NCBI RefSeq assembly: GCF_013155375.1
Contig: NZ_JABJQY010000002.1
Location: 1,178,001 to 1,242,000, forward strand
Source: Nocardioides sp. zg-1308
GTDB taxonomy: Bacteria > Actinomycetota > Actinomycetes > Propionibacteriales > Nocardioidaceae
DNA length: 64,000 nucleotides
Direction of reading: 5' to 3'
The notes beneath the pieces were generated by a model, which worked only from the letters and a program-made list of their open reading frames with translations, ran no database searches and was not told the origin of the DNA. Below, in pieces: positions 14,288-24,801 of the stretch (its first letter is position 1; every line of letters starts with the position of its first letter). Position numbers and translations under genes: made by a program.

Positions 14288-15118
14288 CTACGTGTGGCGC
14301 GGCACGTCGTCGATGTCGATGATCTCCGCGGGGGCGTCGGGCGTGGTGGCGTCGTGCGCCTCCTCGGCCGAGTCGCTGATCGCCTCGCCGGGGGCGCCGC
14401 CGCCGACGTCCACCGACGCGGGGGGCTCCGCCGTGACGACGTCGTCCGCAGTGACCTCCCCGATCGGGTCGGTGAGCGGGTCGCCCACGGGGTCGGCCAG
14501 GGCGGTCGTCGCCGGGGTCACCGGCGCGGACGCCGCGGCGGCCGTCGAGGTCGTCGAGGTCGTCGAGGTCGAGGACGCGGGCGGTGCCGGGGGGACGTAG
14601 GTCGACTGCCAGTTGGCCTCCGCATCCTGCTTGCCGCGCAGCTTGCTGAAGATCACGCCGCCGATGGCCAGCAGGCCGCCGAGGAGCAGCAGCTTCTTGA
14701 GCTTGCCGCCGCCCTGCGGCTCGGGCTCGATGCCGCGCAGCTCGTTGACCTTGGCGGTCGCGAGGTCGCGGCCCTCGGCAGCACGGGCCGCGGCGACGGC
14801 GGCGGCCAGGGACGCGGTCTCGGCGGCACGGGCGCGCGCCTCCTCGAGCAGCGGCGCTGCCTTCTCGCGGGCCTCCGCGGCGCGCTCCGCGGCGATCGCG
14901 GCTCCGGCGGCCGCCTTCTCGGCGGCGACGGTGCGACCCTCGGCGAGCAACGGCTGGGCCTTGTCACGCGCGTCGGCGATGGCGGGCCCGGCCTTGTCGA
15001 CGGCCTGCTCCCAGGCCTGCTCCAGCTGGGGGATGACGGACTCGGTGACGGTCTCCGAGAGCTGCTCGACGTAGTCGTGGGCGCGGTCCATGAGGGACTT
15101 CTTGCGGCCGAAAGGCAT
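14288..15118 (-). CDS. Alanine-rich coiled-coil membrane protein
   Basis: A 276-aa protein. Residues 1-150 are an uninterrupted alanine/glutamate/arginine-rich helix (for example REKAAPLLEEARARAAETA) likely to form a coiled coil. One membrane helix follows (KLKKLLLLGGLLAIGGVIFS, about 158-177), then a low-complexity Ser/Thr/Ala/Pro tail of about 90 residues, partly encoded by a short tandem repeat near 14540-14575. ATG at 15118 with AGGAGGT upstream. No named family; similar proteins are common in actinobacteria beside ppiA. A structural or envelope role is a guess. Confidence 0.7.
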   Translation of the reverse strand: MPFGRKKSLMDRAHDYVEQLSETVTESVIPQLEQAWEQAVDKAGPAIADARDKAQPLLAEGRTVAAEKAAAGAAIAAERAAEAREKAAPLLEEARARAAETASLAAAVAAARAAEGRDLATAKVNELRGIEPEPQGGGKLKKLLLLGGLLAIGGVIFSKLRGKQDAEANWQSTYVPPAPPASSTSTTSTTSTAAAASAPVTPATTALADPVGDPLTDPIGEVTADDVVTAEPPASVDVGGGAPGEAISDSAEEAHDATTPDAPAEIIDIDDVPRHT

Positions 15119-15358
15119 GCGTGACCTCCTCTGTCTGTGTCCGTCCATCTCACCATGCCCTCCCTGACGCGGCCAGCCCCGTCCGGATGTGCGAGACGCG
15201 CGGCACGCGGGTGGCCGGGCGGCAGGGCGCCGCGCGGGGGCCCAGGCGTGGGCTGCCGGTCTGGGCTGCGTGGGTCGGGCGTGGGACCCGCGTGGCAGGA
15301 TCGGGTCGCACGCACGACAACGAGACGTCACACGTACCCACAGCTGAGAGGCACTCCC

Positions 15359-15871
<513 letters not shown>

Positions 15872-15919
15872 CGTCGACCTCACCACGTTCCTGATCACCC
15901 TGCCGAGCTCCACCTCCTG

Positions 15920-16867
15920 ATGACCCAGCCGTCCGACGGCCCGGCCGCGACCGGGGTGCCCACCTGCTACCGGCACCCCGGTCGCGAGACCTGGATCCGC
16001 TGCCAGCGCTGCGACCGGCCGATCTGCCCCGACTGCATGCGCGACGCGGCCGTGGGCTTCCAGTGCCCCGACTGCGTCAAGGAGGCCGCCAAGGGCTCGC
16101 GCCAGAACCGCGCGCTCTACGGCGGCGAGCGCAGCGCCGACCCGCGCCTGACGTCGTACGTCCTCATCGCGATCAACGCACTGGTCTGGCTGGCGATCAC
16201 GGCGACCGGCGGCAGCGGCTCGCGGCTGACCGCGCTGCTGGCGCTCAGCCCGCGCGGCCGGTGCGAGCTCACGGACGGGTCGGGTCGCTACTACCCCTCC
16301 GTCGGCGACGCCGAGCTGTGCTCCACCCTGCCGATCACCGGCTGGCAGTCCGGCGTCTCCGACGGCGCCTGGTGGCAGATGGTCACCAGCATGTTCACCC
16401 ACGTGGACGTGTGGCACATCGCGCTCAACATGATGGCGCTCTACATCCTCGGCCCGGCGCTCGAGCGGATCATGGGACGGGCGCGCTTCCTGCTCGTCTA
16501 CCTCGTCGGGGGACTGGCCGGCAGCGTCATGGTGCTCTGGCTCTCCGACCCGACCGGCTACACCCTCGGCGCCTCAGGAGCGATCTACGCCCTGCTGGGC
16601 GGCCTGCTCGTGACGTTCCGCAAGGCCCGCCTCGACACCTCGTGGCTCATGCAGAACCTCGCCCTCGGTGTCGTGATCACCGTCGTCGGCTGGCGCTACA
16701 TCTCCTGGCAGGGCCACCTCGGCGGGCTGCTCGGCGGGATGGCCGTCGCGGCGATCATCGCGTACGCCCCGAAGGCCCACCGCTCGCTGTTCCAGTGGGG
16801 CGGCACCGCACTGCTGACGGTCGTGCTGCTCGCGCTTGCCGTCGTACGCGTCGGCGCGCTGGGCTGA
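15920..16867 (+). CDS. Rhomboid-family intramembrane serine protease with N-terminal zinc finger
   Basis: A 315-aa protein. Residues 14-60 form a B-box-like zinc finger (CYRHPGRETWIRCQRCDRPI, then CPDCMRDAAVGFQCPDC). Six or so membrane helices follow, with WHIALNMMALYILG, catalytic serine in GASGAIYALLGG and catalytic histidine in SWQGHLGGLLGG. It cleaves membrane proteins within the bilayer; the target is unknown. The cysteine-rich head is typical of actinobacterial members. ATG at 15920; 48 bases after ppiA, probably co-transcribed. Confidence 0.93.
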   Translation: MTQPSDGPAATGVPTCYRHPGRETWIRCQRCDRPICPDCMRDAAVGFQCPDCVKEAAKGSRQNRALYGGERSADPRLTSYVLIAINALVWLAITATGGSGSRLTALLALSPRGRCELTDGSGRYYPSVGDAELCSTLPITGWQSGVSDGAWWQMVTSMFTHVDVWHIALNMMALYILGPALERIMGRARFLLVYLVGGLAGSVMVLWLSDPTGYTLGASGAIYALLGGLLVTFRKARLDTSWLMQNLALGVVITVVGWRYISWQGHLGGLLGGMAVAAIIAYAPKAHRSLFQWGGTALLTVVLLALAVVRVGALG

Positions 16868-16975
16868 GGCCGGCGGCCCGCCGCTCACCTCTGGCGGGCT
16901 GCGTCATACGGACCGGCACGCATGCGTACGCCTTCGTACGACGCTGAGGGAGCACCGGGGGACGGAGCCCCCCTG

Positions 16976-17053
16976 TTCCCACAGGTGTGCACACACCTGT
17001 GGACAACTACACCGGTGTAATTCCTCCACAGGAGTTCTCCACAGTGTGGATAT
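16976..17053. promoter_or_regulatory. Cluster of DnaA-box-like sites
   Basis: In 78 bp: TTCCCACAG (16976-16984), TGTGGACAA (16999-17007, the exact actinobacterial box TTGTCCACA on the minus strand), TTCCTCCACA (17021-17030), TTCTCCACA (17035-17043) and TGTGGATAT (17045-17053, minus-strand ATATCCACA). The first two sit on an inverted repeat with 11-bp arms (16979-16989 and 16992-17002); TACACCGGTGTA at 17008-17019 is a perfect palindrome. The segment is AT-richer than its surroundings. It lies between convergent genes, so it is not a promoter. Confidence 0.55.
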
Positions 17054-17064
17054 CTCTGCGCCGA

Positions 17065-17120
17065 GGAGCGGTGAGCCACGCAGGTTCGCCGTACCCCGAA
17101 CCTGCCTCACTCACCGCTCC
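17065..17120. repeat. Structured hairpin HP1
   Basis: Outer stem GGAGCGGTGAG / CTCACCGCTCC (11 bp), a 5x5 internal loop (CCACG / CCTCA), and inner stem CAGGTTCG / CGAACCTG (8 bp). The same architecture recurs in HP2 with a different inner stem. It lies in the 410-bp gap between rhomboid and crgA, so it could also act as a bidirectional terminator. Confidence 0.75.
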
Positions 17121-17166
17121 ACAGCCGATCATCCCGCGCGAGCCGACGAACGGCCCCCCGAAATGA

Positions 17167-17226
17167 CTCGAGCGGTGAGAGAGACGCCTTCCCTTCCCCA
17201 GGAAGGCGCCTCACTCACCGCTCGAG
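17167..17226. repeat. Structured hairpin HP2
   Basis: Outer stem CTCGAGCGGTGAG / CTCACCGCTCGAG (13 bp, perfect), 5x5 internal loop (AGAGA / CCTCA) and inner stem CGCCTTCC / GGAAGGCG (8 bp). The outer stem and the CCTCA side are shared with HP1, while the inner stem differs yet still pairs. 17121-17166 between them and 17227-17277 after them show nothing else. Confidence 0.75.
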
Positions 17227-17277
17227 GCGCTGGTGCAGTCGTGCCGGCCGGTCAGTGACGACCAGCCGAGGGAGAAC

Positions 17278-17730
17278 CTACTCCCACTTGGTGGCAAAGC
17301 TGAAGCCCACCGCCATGAAGGCGATGCCGACGACGAGGTTCCACTGCCCGAGGTCGTTGAAGACCCACAGGTTGGAGAGGTCGTCGGAGAAGACGTAGAA
17401 GGTGCAGATCCAGATCAGGCCGATGAGGAAGCAGGCCAGCATGCCCACCACGACGCCGCGGCCGCGGCCCAGCGGGGTGGAGGGGTGGGCGGACACGATG
17501 AGGCCCAGCATGAGCAGGCCGAAGCCGATGGCGTAGTTCCAGTCGCCGAGGTCCGAGACGGCCTTCGGGCTGCCGGGGACCGGCGGGACCGCCAGCGGGT
17601 TGCCGCGGCCCTGGACGTAGTAGAAGACCAGCCAGGCGATGCCGGCCACCATGAGCAGCAGGGCGATCATGAACCTGACGGTGAAGAGCGTGCTCCTCGC
17701 GTCGGGGGTGACCGTCTGGGACTTCGACAC
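17278..17730 (-). CDS. crgA: Cell division protein CrgA, tandem-duplicated form
   Basis: A 150-aa membrane protein. CrgA is normally about 85-95 aa with two helices; here two CrgA-like units follow each other. Unit 1 (about 15-80) has GIAWLVFYYV, DLGDWNYAIGFGLLMLG; unit 2 (about 88-150) has LIWICTFYVF, DLGQWNLVVGIAFMAVG. Four membrane helices are expected. CrgA binds FtsZ, FtsQ and penicillin-binding proteins at the septum. GTG at 17730 with AGGAG upstream. Its neighbours (ppiA side, DUF881, pkn operon) fit the conserved crgA locus, which supports the assignment despite the length. Confidence 0.85.
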   Translation of the reverse strand: MSKSQTVTPDARSTLFTVRFMIALLLMVAGIAWLVFYYVQGRGNPLAVPPVPGSPKAVSDLGDWNYAIGFGLLMLGLIVSAHPSTPLGRGRGVVVGMLACFLIGLIWICTFYVFSDDLSNLWVFNDLGQWNLVVGIAFMAVGFSFATKWE

Positions 17731-17824
17731 TGCTGCTCCTGTGGCTCGGCGGGAGGTTCTCCGGCGCTCGGCGGCACCGGTCGCAAGGCGGCGCGGCGCC
17801 CGACGGGGGGTTAGCGTAGTCGTC

Positions 17825-18577
17825 ATGCCCCCCGAGTCCCACGATCGCCCCGGACGCCGCAGCGTCTGGCGCGTGGCGACGCCGGTCATCGTGCTGGTCA
17901 GCGGGGTGCTCTTCGGCGTCAGCGCCCAGCAGAGCGACGGCCTCGACCTCCGGGCCGGGCGGCTGACCGACCTCGCGTCGGTGGTGCGTGCCGAGCGCGA
18001 CGAGGCCGGTGACCTCACCGCGCAGGCCGCTGCGCTCAACGCGGAGGTCGAGGCGCTCAGCGCCCAGCTCGGGGACCGCTCCGTCGGCCGGGTGCAGGAC
18101 GAGATCGCGACCATCGTCGACCCCGCGGGCCTCACCGACATGGCCGGCCCGGCCGTGCAGGTGACCCTCGACGACGCCCCGCTCGAGGCCCGCCTGGCCT
18201 ACGAGGGGGAGCCCAACGACCTCGTCGTGCACCAGCAGGACATCCAGGCCGTCGCCAATGCCATGTGGAACGCCGGCGCGGCGGCCGTCACCATCCAGGG
18301 CCAGCGACTCATCTCGACGACCGGCATCAAGTGCGAGGGCAACCAGGTGACGCTCAACGGGCTGCCGTACTCCCCGCCCTACGTCATCGTCGGCATCGGC
18401 GACCCGGACGCCATCCAGGCCGAGCTCACCACCGACCCGATCCTCGCGACCTACCGCGACTACACGCTCGTGCCGGGCGGCGGCGTCTCGTGGGACATGA
18501 CCCCGCTCGAGACGGCGACGGCCCCGTCCTACACCGGCCTGCTCGACCTCACCTACGCGACGCCGATCCCGGAGTAG
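17825..18577 (+). CDS. DUF881 family protein
   Basis: A 250-aa protein with one N-terminal membrane helix (TPVIVLVSGVLFGVSAQ), a short coiled coil (about 45-90) and the extracytoplasmic DUF881 domain with GPAVQVTLDDAP, VHQQDIQAVANAMWNAGAAA and the ISTTGIKCEGN block. It is divergent from crgA, the usual actinobacterial position next to division genes. Function unknown; YlxW/YlxX-like relatives sit near division clusters. Its 3' end overlaps the 3' end of pknB by 29 bp; trpG, often found here, is absent. Confidence 0.9.
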   Translation: MPPESHDRPGRRSVWRVATPVIVLVSGVLFGVSAQQSDGLDLRAGRLTDLASVVRAERDEAGDLTAQAAALNAEVEALSAQLGDRSVGRVQDEIATIVDPAGLTDMAGPAVQVTLDDAPLEARLAYEGEPNDLVVHQQDIQAVANAMWNAGAAAVTIQGQRLISTTGIKCEGNQVTLNGLPYSPPYVIVGIGDPDAIQAELTTDPILATYRDYTLVPGGGVSWDMTPLETATAPSYTGLLDLTYATPIPE

Positions 18578-20383
18578 TCCCGGGAGCGACCCGCGGTGGC
18601 GTCGGCGTGGTCGGCGTCTCCGTCGGGAGCGTCGGCGTCTCGGTCGGCGTGGTGGGGGTCTCGGTCGGCGTCTCGGTCGGCGTGGTCGGCGTCTCGGTCG
18701 GTGTCTCGGTGGGCTCCACGAAGGCGGAGACGAAGATCGTCACCGTGCTGCCCTGGTCGGCGGTGCCGCCCACCGGGATCTGGTCCACGACCGTGCCCCG
18801 CGGCTCGACCGACGCCGCGTCGACGCGTACGTCGGGCACGAAGCCGGCCTCGCGGATGGTCCGCTCCGCCTCGCCCTGGCGCAGCCCGCGCACGTCCGGC
18901 ACCTGCGCGGGGCCGTCGGAGTAGACGATCGTGATCGTGGTGCCGTCGGCGACGGAGGTGCCGGCGGGCGGCGCGGTGCTGAGCACCTGGTTGCGCGGCT
19001 CGTCGGAGTCCTCCTCCTCGAAGCGCACCTTGAGGCCCTGCTCGATCATCGCGGCGCGCGCGTCCTTGCGGAGGGTGCCGACGACGTAGGGCACCTCGAC
19101 CTCGGGCCTGCCGAGCGAGAGCACGAAGTCGACCGACGAGTCCGGGTCGGCGAAGACGTCGCGGTTGGGGTCCTGCGAGATCACCAGGTCGGCCTCGACC
19201 GTCTCCGACGGCTCGCGGTCGACCTCGCCGACCCGGAGACCGGCGTCGACGATCTTCAGCCGCGCCTCCTGCTCGGTCAGCCCGACCAGGTTGGGCACCG
19301 GCAGGCGCTCCGGCGAGTCCTCGAACAGCAGCCCGTTGAGCGCCCACGCGCCCGCGCCGAGCAGCAGCACGGCCAGCAGTCCGCCGAGGATCCACCAGGC
19401 CGTACGACCGCGCGACTCCTGCGGCTCGCGCGGCGGTGGGCCGGAGGTCATCGTCGTGGTCGCGTCGGCCGGCGGGACCGCGGCGACGTACGCCGTCTCC
19501 GCCGCCGGCACGACCGCCGGCGCCTGGATCGGGTGGCCGGAGAGGTAGCGCTCGATGTCTGCCTTCATGGCCGCCGAGCTCTGGTAGCGGTCCTCGACGC
19601 GCTTGGCGAGGGACTTCATCACGATCGCGTCGATCTCGGGGTCGAGCTGGTCGTCGAGGTCGGACGGCGGGGCGGCCTGCTCGCGCACGTGCTGGTAGGC
19701 CACGGCGACCGGGCTGTCGCCGACGAAGGGCGGCCGGCCGGTCAGCAGCTCGTAGAGCATGCAGCCGGTCGAGTAGACGTCGGAGCGGGAGTCGACGGTC
19801 TCGCCGCGGGCCTGCTCGGGGGAGAGGTACTGCGCGGTGCCGACGACGGCCGCGGTCTGCGTCATCGTGGAGGACGCGTCGGAGATGGCGCGCGCGATGC
19901 CGAAGTCCATCACCTTGACGTCGCCCGTCGGCGTGAGCATCACGTTGCCGGGCTTGATGTCGCGGTGGATGATCCCGGCGCGGTGGCTGTAGTCGAGGGC
20001 GGACAGGACGCCGGCGGTGATCTCCAGGGCCCGCTCGGGCAGGATCTTGCGGCCCTCGCGGAGGATGTCGCGCAGCGTGCGGCCCTCGACGCACTCCATG
20101 ACGATGTAGGGCTGGGCGACGCCGGACCCGTCGGTGGCCATCTCCTCGCCGGTGTCGTAGGTCGACACGATGGCGGGGTGGTTGAGCGACGCCGAGGACT
20201 GGGCCTCGCGGCGGAACCGGGCCTGGAAGGTGGCGTCGCTTGCGAGGTCGGTGCGCAGCCGCTTGACCGCCACGGTGCGCCCGAGGCGCAGGTCCTTGCC
20301 CTTGCGGACCTCCGCCATCCCGCCCCGGCCGAGCAGCTCCCCGAGCTCGTAGCGGCCGCCGATCAGCGTCGGATCGGACTGCG

Positions 20384-20387
<4 letters not shown>
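18549..20387 (-). CDS. pknB: Serine/threonine kinase PknB with PASTA repeats
   Basis: A 612-aa transmembrane kinase. Kinase domain about 12-275: LGRGGMAEV, VAVKRL, HRDIKPGNV, DFGIAR, GTAQYLSPEQARG. A cytoplasmic linker is followed by one membrane helix (AWWILGGLLAVLLLGAGAWA, about 335-355), then three PASTA domains (about 370-560; VPNLVGLTEQEAR, VPYVVGTLRKDAR, VPDVRGLRQGEAE), which bind muropeptides or lipid II outside the cell. The last 50 residues are TETPT repeats, encoded by tandem DNA at 18600-18720. It phosphorylates cell-wall and division proteins including FHA partners. ATG overlaps the pknA stop (ATGA); last gene of the operon. Confidence 0.96.
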
Positions 20388-21924
<1,537 letters not shown>

Positions 21925-21928
<4 letters not shown>

Positions 21929-23385
21929 TGGCTGATCACCGCCTCCATGATCGCCTTGGCGATCGGGCCGCCGAGCCGGCCGCCGGCGATCTCGCTGCGG
22001 GAGGTGTCGCTGGACTGCACGAGCACGGCGACGGCGACCTGCGGCTCGTCGGCCGGGGCGAAGGAGACGAACCAGGCGTACGGCGGGCGGTCCGGCGTGG
22101 ACTGCGCGGTGCCGGTCTTGCCGGCGACCTCGACGCCCGGGATCTGCGCCGGCGTGGCGGTGCCGGAGCTGACGGTCTCCACCATCATCCGGGTCAGCTC
22201 GTCGGCGGTCGTGCTGGAGATGGCCTTGCTGATCGTCTCGGGGTCGGTGCGGTCGAGCACCGAGAGGTTCGGCGCGCGCACCTCGTCGACGACATAGGGG
22301 CGCATCACGTCGCCGTCGTTGGCGATGGCGGCGACGACCATCGCCATCTGCAGCGGGGTCGCCGTCACGTTGGACTGGCCGATGCCCGACAGCGCGGTCT
22401 GCGGCGGGTCCATGTCGCGGGGGTAGAGCGACGTGGCCTGGCCGCCGAGGTCCTCGAGCGAGGTGGAGTTGAAGCCGAACGCCTCGGCCTGGTCGGCCAT
22501 CGCCTCGACGCCCAGCTCGTTGGCCAGGCTGAGGAAGGTCACGTTGCACGAGACCTGGAGGGCCTGGGTGAGGGTGATCCGGCGCCCGCCGCAGTCGCCG
22601 CCGTCGTAGTTGCCGACCGACGTGGTGGACTGCGGCAGCTGGAACCGGAAGCCGCCCGGCACCATCGAGTCGGCGTCGTAGTCGCCCGACTCGATCGCGG
22701 CCGCGGCGGTCACGAGCTTGAACGTCGACCCCGGCGGCAGCGTCGTGCCGATGCCGCGGTTGATGAGCGGCTGGCGCGGGTCGTTGTTGAGCTCCTTGCT
22801 CAGGTCGGCCACCGCCCCGAAGTCGTGCGAGGCGAGGTTGTTGGGGTCGAAGGTCGGCGTCGAGGCCATCGCCAGCACGCGTCCGGTCGTCGGCTCGAGC
22901 GCCACGACCGCGCCCTGGGCGTCGCCCGGCAGGTTCTCCAGGCCCTCCCACGCGGCGTCCTGTGCAGCGGCGTCGATCGTCAGCTGGACGTTGCCGCCCT
23001 GGGGGTCGCTGTTGCTGAGCATGTCGACCAGCCGCGTGACGAACAGCCGCGAGTCGTCGCCGGACAGCACGGCGTTCTGCGACCGCTCGATGCCGGTCTG
23101 GCCGTAGAAGGAGAAGTAGCCGGTGACGGGGGCGTACTTGAGCGGCTGGGAGTAGGTGCGCTGGAACTCGTACCTGTCGTCGGACGGCACGCTGCGCGCG
23201 ATCGCGTCGTTGCCGACGAGGATCGCGCCGCGCTCGCGCGAGTAGGCGGCGGTGACGACCCGGCGGTTGCGCGGGTCGTCGGACAGGTCGTCGGCGCGGA
23301 CGTACATCAGGTAGGTCGAGTTGACCAGGAGTGCGAGGAAGAGCACCAGGCAGAAGACCGATACGACGCGGATGGGCTTGTTCAC
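21925..23385 (-). CDS. pbpA: Penicillin-binding protein A, class B transpeptidase
   Basis: A 486-aa protein with one N-terminal membrane anchor (VVSVFCLVLFLALLVNSTYL), a dimerisation domain (about 40-160) and the transpeptidase domain (about 165-480). Active-site motifs: SXXK in PPGSTFKLV, SXN in SCNVTF and KTG in AGKTGTAQ. It cross-links peptidoglycan outside the membrane and pairs with the RodA-type glycosyltransferase encoded just before it. GTG at 23385 overlaps the rodA stop (GTGA). Co-transcription with the kinases matches its known phospho-control in actinobacteria. Confidence 0.96.
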
Positions 23386-24788
23386 CGCAGCTTCACCACC
23401 TGGGTGCTCTCGCTGTCGGCCACCGAGTCGTCGACCGGGTCCAGGCGCGGAGCGGGGCGTCGGGCCTGGTCGGAGATGCGCAGCAGCAGGGCGACGACCA
23501 CCCAGTTGGCCACCAGCGAGGAGCCGCCGTAGGAGAGGAACGGGGTGGTCAGGCCGGTCAGCGGGATGAGCCCGGTGACGCCGCCGATGACGACGAACAC
23601 CTGCAGCGCGATGATCGCGCCCAGCCCGAGGGCCATCAGCTTGCCGAAGCCGTCGCGCGAGATCAGCGCGATGCGCAGCGCCCGCTCCACGATGAGGCCG
23701 TAGCAGAGCACGATCGCCATGACCGCGGTCAGCCCGAGCTCCTCGCCGACGGTGGAGAGGATGAAGTCGGAGTAGGCGAACGGCACCCGCTCCGGGAAGC
23801 CGTTGCCCAGACCGCGGCCGATCAGCCCGCCCCAGCCCATGCCGAACATCGCCTCGACGAGCTGGCCGCTGCCGGGGGACGCCTCGTAGTAGTCCATCGG
23901 GTGCAGCCAGAAGTTGAAGCGGTTCTGCACGTTGCCGACGAAGGTGTACGCCGCCAGCGCGCCGGCGGCGAACAGCAGTCCGCCGACGACCAGCCAGCCG
24001 GGCCGCTCGGTGGCGACGTAGAGCATGGCGAGGAACAGCCCGAAGAACAGCAGCGACGACCCGAGGTCGTTCTGCAGGACCAGGATCATCATCGAGACGC
24101 CGAACATCGCCAGGATCGGGCCGAGGTCGCGACCCCGGGGCAGGTCGACGAAGACCACCCGCCGCCCCGCGAGCGCCAGGGCGTCGCGGTGCAGCACGAG
24201 GTAGCCGGAGAAGGCGATGACGAGCAGCACCTTGGCGACCTCGCCGGGCTGGAAGCTGAAGCCGGCGACGTTGATCCAGATCCGGGCGCCGTTGATCTCG
24301 CCGCCGATGACGGGCAGGAACGGCAGGATGAGCAGCAGGATGCCGGCCAGGCCGGAGGTGTAGGTGAGCCGCTGCAGGGAGCGGTGGTCGCGCAGCAGGA
24401 CGAGGGTGGCGACGAAGAGGATCACGCCGAGCGTCATCCAGGTCAGCTGCTGGCGGGCGAACGTGTGCTGGTCGAGCCCGTTGGCCTCGTAGGTGAGGTC
24501 GAGGCGGCGCAGGATGGCGAGGCCGAGGCCGTTGAGCGCCGCGACGAGCGGCAGCAGCACGGGGTCGGCGTAGGGCGCGACGATGCGCACGGTCACGTGG
24601 GCGACCACGATGAGGGCGGTCAGCCACCCGCCGTAGCCGGCCAGGTCGGCCGGGACCACTCCCTCGACGCCGAGGCCGACGGCGGCGTACGCCCCGATCC
24701 CGACGGCCAGCGCCAGGACGAGCAGGAACAGCTCCGCGCCCCGGCGGCGCCGGTGCACGAAGCCCATGAGGGCACCGTTCTGGCTCAT
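23382..24788 (-). CDS. rodA: FtsW/RodA/SpoVE-family peptidoglycan glycosyltransferase
   Basis: A 468-aa polytopic protein with ten to twelve helices. SEDS features: the large extracellular loop, GGEINGARIWINVAGFSFQP with the EVAKV continuation, LQNDLGSSLLFFG, and near the end FVVIGGVTGLIPLTGLTTPF with LSYGGSSLVANW. It polymerises lipid II into glycan strands and works with the class B PBP downstream. ATG at 24788 after GGGGGTGAG, 13 bases after the phosphatase stop. Gene order marks it as RodA rather than FtsW. Confidence 0.95.
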   Translation of the reverse strand: MSQNGALMGFVHRRRRGAELFLLVLALAVGIGAYAAVGLGVEGVVPADLAGYGGWLTALIVVAHVTVRIVAPYADPVLLPLVAALNGLGLAILRRLDLTYEANGLDQHTFARQQLTWMTLGVILFVATLVLLRDHRSLQRLTYTSGLAGILLLILPFLPVIGGEINGARIWINVAGFSFQPGEVAKVLLVIAFSGYLVLHRDALALAGRRVVFVDLPRGRDLGPILAMFGVSMMILVLQNDLGSSLLFFGLFLAMLYVATERPGWLVVGGLLFAAGALAAYTFVGNVQNRFNFWLHPMDYYEASPGSGQLVEAMFGMGWGGLIGRGLGNGFPERVPFAYSDFILSTVGEELGLTAVMAIVLCYGLIVERALRIALISRDGFGKLMALGLGAIIALQVFVVIGGVTGLIPLTGLTTPFLSYGGSSLVANWVVVALLLRISDQARRPAPRLDPVDDSVADSESTQVVKLR

Positions 24789-24801
24789 CGACTCACCCCC
24801 G

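Noticed and set aside
16976..17053. Main replication origin oriC
   Set aside because: dnaA and dnaN are not beside it, and only one box is exact; kept as a DnaA-box cluster only.
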